A stretch of 64,000 nucleotides of DNA from Mytilus trossulus (taxonomy: Eukaryota; Mollusca; Bivalvia; Mytilida; Mytilidae). Location of the stretch: positions 15,981,862-16,045,861 of the forward strand of contig NC_086379.1 in NCBI RefSeq assembly GCF_036588685.1, read 5' to 3'. Shown here piece by piece: positions 56,822-64,000 of the stretch. A model generated the notes under the pieces. That model was given only the letters and a program-made list of their open reading frames with translations, was not told the DNA's origin and did no database searches. The number at the start of each line of letters is the position of its first letter. Position 1 is the stretch's first letter. The translations under genes and the position numbers were made by a program.

Positions 56822-59800
56822 CTATATGTTGATACTTTTATTTCTGTCTTTAATCCCGTTCTTCATATTTGTTTTTGTATCATATGTCTGATTAACAAAT
56901 GTAGCTTCGTTGGCGTCTTCATCATCATATCCAAAATTGTCCATATTGACGTCATCTTTATATTTCTGTGACCCTTCTTCTTCACCATAACGAGCAACTT
57001 TATTGCTACTTGCTTTGTTTCTGTAAGACATAAGTAATTATTTATGAATACTTTTTAAAGTGTACAAAATGTGTGCCTAATTTAATGGGACAATGACTAA
57101 ACAACACTCAAATGCTGTTTGTGCTACAAAAATGATGTATTGCACTTACCTTTTCGTTCTTTTATGATGATAGATGACTTTGTAACACCCAACGGCAAAT
57201 TAAATGAATATTAATGACGAGAACATGTTCGTCTATTTGAATAATTACCATGCTTTATATTGGGTCGACACGTTGAGCCGGATTATTTACTTACTAGTTT
57301 ACCATGAAACAATCCGTAGGATTAATGTCCCCTACCAGGTCACATTCTGCTAACTGCGATTCGAAAAGTCGTCCCCTTTTACTCATTAATGCCACGTAGT
57401 TATAAAAGTAAGAATAATCATTTGTAGTACTAACCGTTTCTTTTTGATATATATTTTGAGTTTTTCATAATCAATTGTAATTTTCACAATGTCTTTGTGA
57501 TATAAATGTAAGTTTTTGATAATAGTTAATAGGCTTCGCCTTGGGCTTAAATCTTCATAAAACATGACCAAGTATTGTCTAACCTATAACCAATAATCAC
57601 TGTTTTTTTGTGATATATATATTATATAATTGCCATATATCATAGTTAAACTTAACAGTGATTGTCGTACTCATTTGTGCTTTATGAGTATATTTCTATA
57701 ATGATTTGTGGTAATCACTATTAAAATAAGCTTCATTACCTTTTAAAATATTTGATTTTTGCTATTCAAGTAAGCTTTTATTATGATTTTTATAACTCAC
57801 CGTTTCTTTGTGATATAAAAGTAAGCAGTAATCATGACTACCACTGCCAATGCTGCAATAACTATTCCTGCAATCATACCACCATGGCTGTTCGAGTTCT
57901 GTTTTAAAATTAGATAAACATTACAGTGAAAAGTTGCAGTACGAGTAATGCAAATGTTTTATATTAATATTTTTATCAATGCATAGTGTATCAGTTATTT
58001 AATTGCATTGAAGTAATAAGTGCAGTCTTTACCGTCTGTGGTGTCCTTTAGTTTTCGTTTGATAAAAAAGATGCGTTCAACGATCACCAAATTTTTAATC
58101 ATTCACTGAAAAACATTTTTTACATCGCAGAACGTGAAGTAAAAGGACCATTCTTCCTACGGAGCTTATATATAACATATGCATCATTGGAATAAAGGAA
58201 CAAGTCGACAAGAATATGGTTAGTTCTGGTTTCCATAGGAATGTGGAAAGTTTTAAAAAACATTTAAAAGAGTTGGAAATGATAAGGAAGCATTCAAAAT
58301 CCTAGATATAAGAAAGACTAACAATGCCTGGCATAAAACGAAAACGAGGAAAAAACACAATATAAAAATGCAAAACTAAATATTGATTTAGAATAAAAGA
58401 AAAGAATTTTGTATAACTTAACTATAACTATTACTAACCTTATCTGTAGTTTTTATTGGTCGTTTTTTAACTTCACCATTATATTGTTTTAGATGAAGAG
58501 CTGCTGTTGCCTGATTGAAATACTTCTGTACCTCTTTGTTACTAAGTTCTTTGCCGTTCCTTTTCACAGTGTATGTAACTTTGGTAACCAACTCACTGAA
58601 AATTTACATTTTTCATCCAAGATATCAATTTTAAGCATAAAATATGACTACCGCAAATAGATTGTGTTCTATTTGTAGAAGGGCGCAAGTTCCATAGCAG
58701 GAAAGTCGCCTCCCAGAACATCAATATAATAATAATAATAGATTGTGTTCTGTTAGATGATGTACAGTAAAAATGCTAACTGGCTTTCCTTTCTCCTTGT
58801 TTATGATTTTCATACAATTTAACTTATAAATACTTGATAAGTTTTATAAAAATCTTTGATCCACTCAATCACATTTGGGGAGATTTTGTGCAAATGCTAA
58901 TGGAAGGATTTTGCGGAATCTAGGTACTATGAATAAGAATACCGGTATAACACATACTGCTGAATACGGTACTAGTTTTTAAAGGACAAAGCAGTTTAGC
59001 CAAATTATTGTTATGGTGTACAACAAACAGCAAATATGCCTTTTGTCTATTTTTTTTGGTTTGAGTGTTGTCTCTTTGGCATGTTCCTCATTTCCATTCT
59101 CAATTTTATTGTAACACATTTAAAGTTGTTTGACATTCTTTATCAATATAAGAGTTATCGAAACTTACCTGTCTTCTCCTAATACTATTTCAGTTGACGT
59201 TGTGATTTGTATGTCTGCACCTGGATCATTTAAATAATGCTCAATCAAGTCTTTCATTGTAGCTGTGATGTTTTTCACAGATATTGTGACGTCACCTTTG
59301 ATAAGATATGCATCTGGCTTTGGTACTGAATGAATGATTGTTGATGATGCAGAAGACTTAAAGGTCGTTTTTACTTTAATTGCTTTATGAGTGGTACTCC
59401 CAAAAGTTTCGTTTTTTGTTGTCGTCATTAATGTTGTAAGTTTCGTTGTTGTTGGTGGGACTGTGACTTTTGTTCTATTTATTGTAAGTGGCGTTGTTAT
59501 CGACAGAGGTGTTTTCTTCGTTTGTTGTTGAATAGTTGTGGAATTCATTGATCTTGGTAAAGATGCATTTTTCGTCGTCATTATAGTTGAGGTTTTCTTC
59601 GTTGTTTGCGGAGTAGTACTTTGAAGTGTTGTTAGCGGAGTAAAATGTATCGTATTCGTAGACAAAATAGTAGAATTTGTAGTTGTAGGCGGTGTTGCAT
59701 GTTTTACTGTTGTAGGCAAAGTATCAAGTTTCACTGTTGTAGGCAAAGTATCAAGTTTCACTGTTGTAGGCGGATGAGTAGGTTTCACTGTTGAAGACGG

Positions 59801-62800
59801 AGAAGAAGGTTTCGTTGTTGAAGACGGACTATTAGGTTTCATTGTTGTAGGATGAGTAGTATGTTTAGTTGTTGTAGAATGAGTAGTAGGTTTAGTTGTT
59901 GTAGAATGAGTAGTAGGTTTCGCTTTTGTAGGAAGAGTAGTAGATTTCGTTGTTGTAGGATGAATAGTAGGTTTAGTTGTTGTAGACGGATTAGTAGGTT
60001 TGATTGTTATAGGATGAGTAGTATGTTTAGTTGTTGTAGAATGAGTAGTAGGTTTGATTGTTATAGGATGAGTAGTATGTTTAGTTGTTGTAGAATGAGT
60101 AGTAGGTTTCGCTTTTGTAAAATGAGTAGTAGGTTTCGCTCTTGTAGGATGAGTAGTAGGTTTCATTGTTGTAGGTAGAGAAGTAGGTTTCATTGTTGTA
60201 GGTAGAGAAGTAGGTTTCGGTGTTGTAGGTAGAGAAGTAGGTTTCGGTGTTGTAGGTAGAGAAGTAGGTTTCGGTGTTGTAGGACGAGTAGTAGGTTTCG
60301 TGATTGAAGGACGAGTAGTTGGTTTCTTTGTTGTAGAACGCGTAATAGGTTTCGTTGTTGTAAGTAGAGTAGTAGTTTTCGTTGTTGTATGAGGAGTAGT
60401 ATGTTTCGTTGTTGTAGGTAGAGTTGTATGTTTAGTTGTTGTAGGATTAGTTGTAGGTAGAGTTGTAGTAGACGGAGTAGAACGTTTTGTTGTTGGTGTC
60501 GGTTCCAAAATATCACAGTTCTTTCCTATGTATCCACTTTGACACAAACATTGATAATCATTTGTTTTGTCCTTACAACTGCTATTATATTTACAAGGAT
60601 TCGATGCGCATTCATTGATATTAGTTTCACATAACCTCCCCGTAAATCCTTTCTGACATGTACATGAAACCCCATTGATTTCATCCTTGCATGTTCCATT
60701 GTGACATGGACTACTTTTACATTCGTCAATGTTTATTTCGCAGTGAACACCAGTGTAACCTTGGTTACAATCACAGTGGAATGAATTTTCTAAATTTTTA
60801 CAGACACCATTGTTACAAGGATTACTTAAACACTCATCTATGTCAGTTTTACAGTTTACACCAGAGTAACCAGGACTGCATAAACACTGATAGCTATTTA
60901 CTAAATCAACACAGTTACCATGATCGCAAGGGTTACTCTGACATTCATCAACATCTGTTTCACATTTTCTTCCAGTGTAACCAGGAACACATAAACACAA
61001 ATATCCGTTCAGTTGATCAGTGCATGTTCCATTGTGGCAAGGATTACTGATACATTCGTCAATATTTTGTTGACAATATTTTCCGCTATAACCAGACGTA
61101 CAGGCACAAGTATATCCATTTACTTGGTCTACACATGTACCATGTTTGCACGGACTATCTTTACAATCGTCAATATTGATTTCACAATCGTTACCAGTGA
61201 ATCCTTTCACGCACAAACAAGTATATTTGTTAACACCATCTTGACACGTGCCAGAGTTCTTACACGGGTTTGGGGAACAATTGTCAACATTTATTTCACA
61301 GTTTCGACCAGTGAAGCCAGCTAAGCAGGAACAGGTATAATTGTTAACACCATCTTTACACGAGCCAGAGTTCTTACACGGGTTTGGAGAACAATTGTTT
61401 ATATTTATTTCACAGTGGTGACCAGTGAAGCCAGCTAAGCAGGAACATGTATAATTGTTGACTGCATCTTTACACGTGCCAGAGTTCTTACACGGGTTTG
61501 GAGAACAATTGTTGATATTTATTTCACAGTTTCGACCAGTGAAGCCAGCTAAGCAGGAACATGTATAATTGTTTACACCATCTTTACAAGTTCCAGAGTT
61601 TTTGCATGGGTTTGGAGAACAGTTGTTGATATTTATTTCACAGTTTCGACCAGTGAAGCCAGCTAAACAGGAACATGTATAATTGTTGACTCCATCTTTA
61701 CACGTGCCAGAGTTCTTACACGGGTTTGGAGAACAATTGTTCATATCTATTTCACAGTTTCGACCAGTGAAGCCAGCTAAGCAGGAACATGTATAATTGT
61801 TGACTCCATCTTTACACGTGGCAGAGTTCTTACACGGGTTTGGAGAACAATTGTTTATATTTATTTCACAGTTGTGACCAGTGAAGCCAGCTAAGCAGGA
61901 ACATGTATAATTGTTGACTCCATCTTTACACGTGCCAGAGTTCTTACACGGGTTTGGAGAACAATTGTTTATATTTATTTCACAGTGGTGACCAGTGAAG
62001 CCAGCTAAGCAGGAACATGTATAATTGTTAACACCATCTTTACAAGTTCCAGAGTTTTTGCATGGGTTTGGAGAACAGTTGTTGATATTTATTTCACAGT
62101 TTCGACCAGTGAAGCCAGCTAAGCAGGAACATGTATAATTGTTGACTCTATCTTTACACGTGGCAGAGTTCTTACACGGGTTTGGAGAACAATTGTTGAT
62201 ATTTATTTCACAGTGGTGACCAGTGAAGCCAGCTAAGCAGGAACATGTATAATTGTTGACTCCATCTTTACACGTGGCAGAGTTCTTACACGGGTTTGGA
62301 GAACAATTGTTTATATTTATTTCACAGTGGTGACCAGTGAAGCCAGCTAAGCAGGAACATGTATAATTGTTAACACCATCTTTACAAGTTCCAGAGTTTT
62401 TGCATGGGTTTGGAGAACAGTTGTTGATATTCATTTCACAGTTTCGACCAGTGAAGCCAGCTAAACAGGAACATGTATAATTGTTGACTCCATCTTTACA
62501 CGTGCCAGAGTTCTTACACGGGTTTGGAGAACAATTGTTGATATCTATTTCACAGTTTCGACCAGTGAAGCCAGCTAAGCAGGAACATGTATAATTGTTG
62601 ACTCCATCTTTACACGTGGCAGAGTTCTTACACGGGTTTGGAGAACAATTGTTTATATTTATTTCACAGTTGTGACCAGTGAAGCCAGCTAAGCAGGAAC
62701 ATGTATAATTGTTGACACCATCTTTACAAGTTCCAGAGTTTTTGCATGGGTTTGGAGAACAGTTGTTGATATTTATTTCACAGTTTCGACCAGTGAAGCC

Positions 62801-64000
62801 AGCTAAGCAGGAACATGTATAATTGTTGACTCTACCTTTACACGTGCCAGAGTTCTTACACGGGTTTGGAGAACAATTGTTGATATTTATTTCACAGTGG
62901 TGACCAGTGAAGCCAGCTAAGCAGGAACATGTATAATTGTTAACACCATCTTTACAAGTTCCAGAGTTTTTGCATGGGTTTGGAGAACAGTTGTTGATAT
63001 TTATTTCACAGTTTCGACCAGTGAAGCCAGCTAAGCAGGAACATGTATAATTGTTGACTCTATCGTTACACGTGGCAGAGTTCTTACACGGGTTTGGAGA
63101 ACAATTGTTGATATCTATTTCACAGTGGTGACCAGTGAAGCCAGCTAAGCAGGAACATGTATAATTGTTGACTCCATCTTTACACGTGCCAGAGTTCTTA
63201 CACGGGTTTGGAGAACAATTGTCAACATTTATTTCACAGTTTCGACCACTAAATCCTGTTGGACATGTACATTTATAACCCCCTATTCGATCTATACAGG
63301 TTCCTTTATTCTGACATGGATTTGATGCACATTCATTAATATCTGTCGAGCATTGCTTTCCAGTAAAACCTTTTAAACATGTGCATGAATAGTCATGTAC
63401 ACCATCAATACAAGTGGCTCCATTTTTACACGGTTGAGGTGTACAATCATCAATGTTTACAGAACATGTTCTACCTGTATAACCTGCATTACAAGTGCAG
63501 TTATATCCATTTACAAGATCATGGCATAATCCATTTTTACAAGGATTCGATTGACATTCATTTATATTAATTTCACACATTTTCCCAGTATAACCTGGTT
63601 TGCAGATGCATGTATAACTATTTACACCATCTTTACAAGTTCCAGAGTTTTGGCATGGATTTGAGGAACAGTCGTTGATATTTAATTCGCAATTTGTTCC
63701 GCTGAAACCCGAGGTACAAGCACATTTGTAAGAGTTGGACTGATCAATACATGTTGACCCGTGAAGACATGGATTAGAAATACATTCATTTATATCAGTC
63801 TTACATTTGTCACCACTGTATCCTGCATTGCAAGTACATTTAAAGTTAGATCCCAAATCGATGCATTTTCCATGACCATTACACGGATTCTGTGCGCAAT
63901 TTCTTACGGAATTTTCACACCGAGTACCATTGAATCCTGTCGGACATGTGCATATGAACTTATTTACTAAATCAGTACAGGTTCCTGAATGACAAGGATT
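56822..64000 (-). CDS. EGF-repeat / mucin-like transmembrane protein, 5' end outside window
   Basis: Exons on the minus strand: >64000-59169, 58595-58439, 57898-57801 and 57020-56822 (stop). The gt/ag borders give agreeing phases (2, 0, 2). The first exon stays open to the window edge, so no start is seen here. Order of parts: about 32 EGF repeats (to 60509), a Thr/Pro-rich stalk (60508-59320) rich in PTTxKPTT, a juxtamembrane region of about 100 residues (PDAYLIKGDVTISVKN to NQATAALHL) that could be a SEA-like domain though no GSVVV cleavage site is present, a transmembrane helix (GGMIAGIVIAALAVVVMITA), then KKR and a 65-residue acidic tail with GYDDEDANEATFVNQTYDT. Notch/fibropellin-like EGF repeats, but no LNR, ankyrin or RAM parts, so it is not Notch. 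Likely a large adhesive or mucin-type surface protein. Confidence 0.85.
58036..58112 (-). mobile_element. Short Penelope-like reverse transcriptase fragment
   Basis: gtgtcctttagtttt...aaaaagatgcgttcaacgatcaccaaatttt aligns with 29765-29825 of the PLE copy. It lies in an intron of the EGF gene. Confidence 0.55.
59320..60508 (-). repeat. Thr/Pro-rich coding minisatellite (mucin stalk)
   Basis: On the minus strand the coding sequence repeats units such as KPTTHSTTT, KPTSLPTT and KHTTHPITI, usually 8-10 codons long, about 400 residues in total. Dense Thr and Ser with Pro predicts heavy mucin-type O-glycosylation and an extended stalk. Confidence 0.85.
61292..63229 (-). repeat. Seventeen near-identical 114-bp EGF units
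   Basis: Seventeen consecutive 38-residue repeats start N/D-I/M/V-N/D-NCSPNPCKNS and differ at only a few sites (G/A before TC; KDG, KDR, KGR, KDA or NDR; GRN, GHH or GHN before CE). The flanking EGF repeats (before 63229 and after 61292) are much more diverse. Silent differences define blocks of several units that recur. Confidence 0.95.

Noticed and set aside
59852-60178. Plus-strand frame rich in Met, Ser, Cys and Arg
   Set aside because: It is the antisense shadow of the Thr/Pro-rich stalk coding sequence, as are the other frames overlapping 59165-63970.
61292-63229. CRISPR-like or satellite array
   Set aside because: The 114-bp period is an open coding array of EGF domains within a single exon.
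59169-64000. Notch orthologue
   Set aside because: EGF repeats are Notch-like, but the protein continues into a mucin stalk and a short tail without LNR, heterodimerisation, RAM or ankyrin parts.

Overview
This is an AT-rich invertebrate genomic window with intron-containing, widely spaced genes and very dense dispersed repeats. The gene content (a SUEL-type lectin receptor, a long EGF/mucin membrane protein, a small chitin-binding secreted protein, an aromatic ammonia-lyase) and the repeat families point to a bivalve mollusc. Several repeats are ones I recognise from marine mussels (Mytilus), but that assignment is from memory, not from a search.

Layout. 1-9000: repeat-rich DNA with a degenerate Penelope-like (PLE) reverse-transcriptase fragment (1865-2272), a hammerhead-ribozyme element (1722-1765), weak candidate exons (4359-6055), the truncated N-terminal coding piece of an SLC16-type transporter (6478-6558) cut by a hammerhead-bearing repeat, and a 443-bp foldback (7841-8283). 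10189-12980 (minus): an ammonia-lyase gene of PAL/HAL type, two exons, whose catalytic MIO segment is present three times in frame and whose reading frame is broken three times. 13000-25000: transposon remnants, including a terminal-inverted-repeat element, a PLE copy and a dimeric repeat. 25169-39492 (minus): a transmembrane receptor assembled from nine phase-compatible exons: a cysteine-rich region, one SUEL galactose/rhamnose-binding lectin domain, short linker exons, a membrane segment and two homologous tyrosine-containing tail modules. 39600-48700: PLE, SINE, palindromic and TIR elements, and a tandemly duplicated signal-peptide-like segment. 49057-54245 (plus): a three-exon secreted chitin-binding protein whose first intron holds a dimeric 355-bp retrozyme with two complete hammerhead ribozymes. 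56822 to beyond 64000 (minus): a membrane protein with more than 30 EGF repeats, a Thr/Pro-rich stalk, a juxtamembrane domain, a transmembrane helix and a short tail; 17 central EGF repeats are almost identical.

The genes do not form a pathway. Three encode cell-surface or secreted proteins (lectin receptor, chitin-binding protein, EGF/mucin protein). The most striking points are the triplicated MIO active-site segment in a decaying ammonia-lyase, the hammerhead-ribozyme retroelements with covarying helices in two families, and the homogenised EGF block that has changed its predicted glycosylation code. All gene models are built by eye from reading frame, splice motifs and phase agreement; no alignment or expression data were available.
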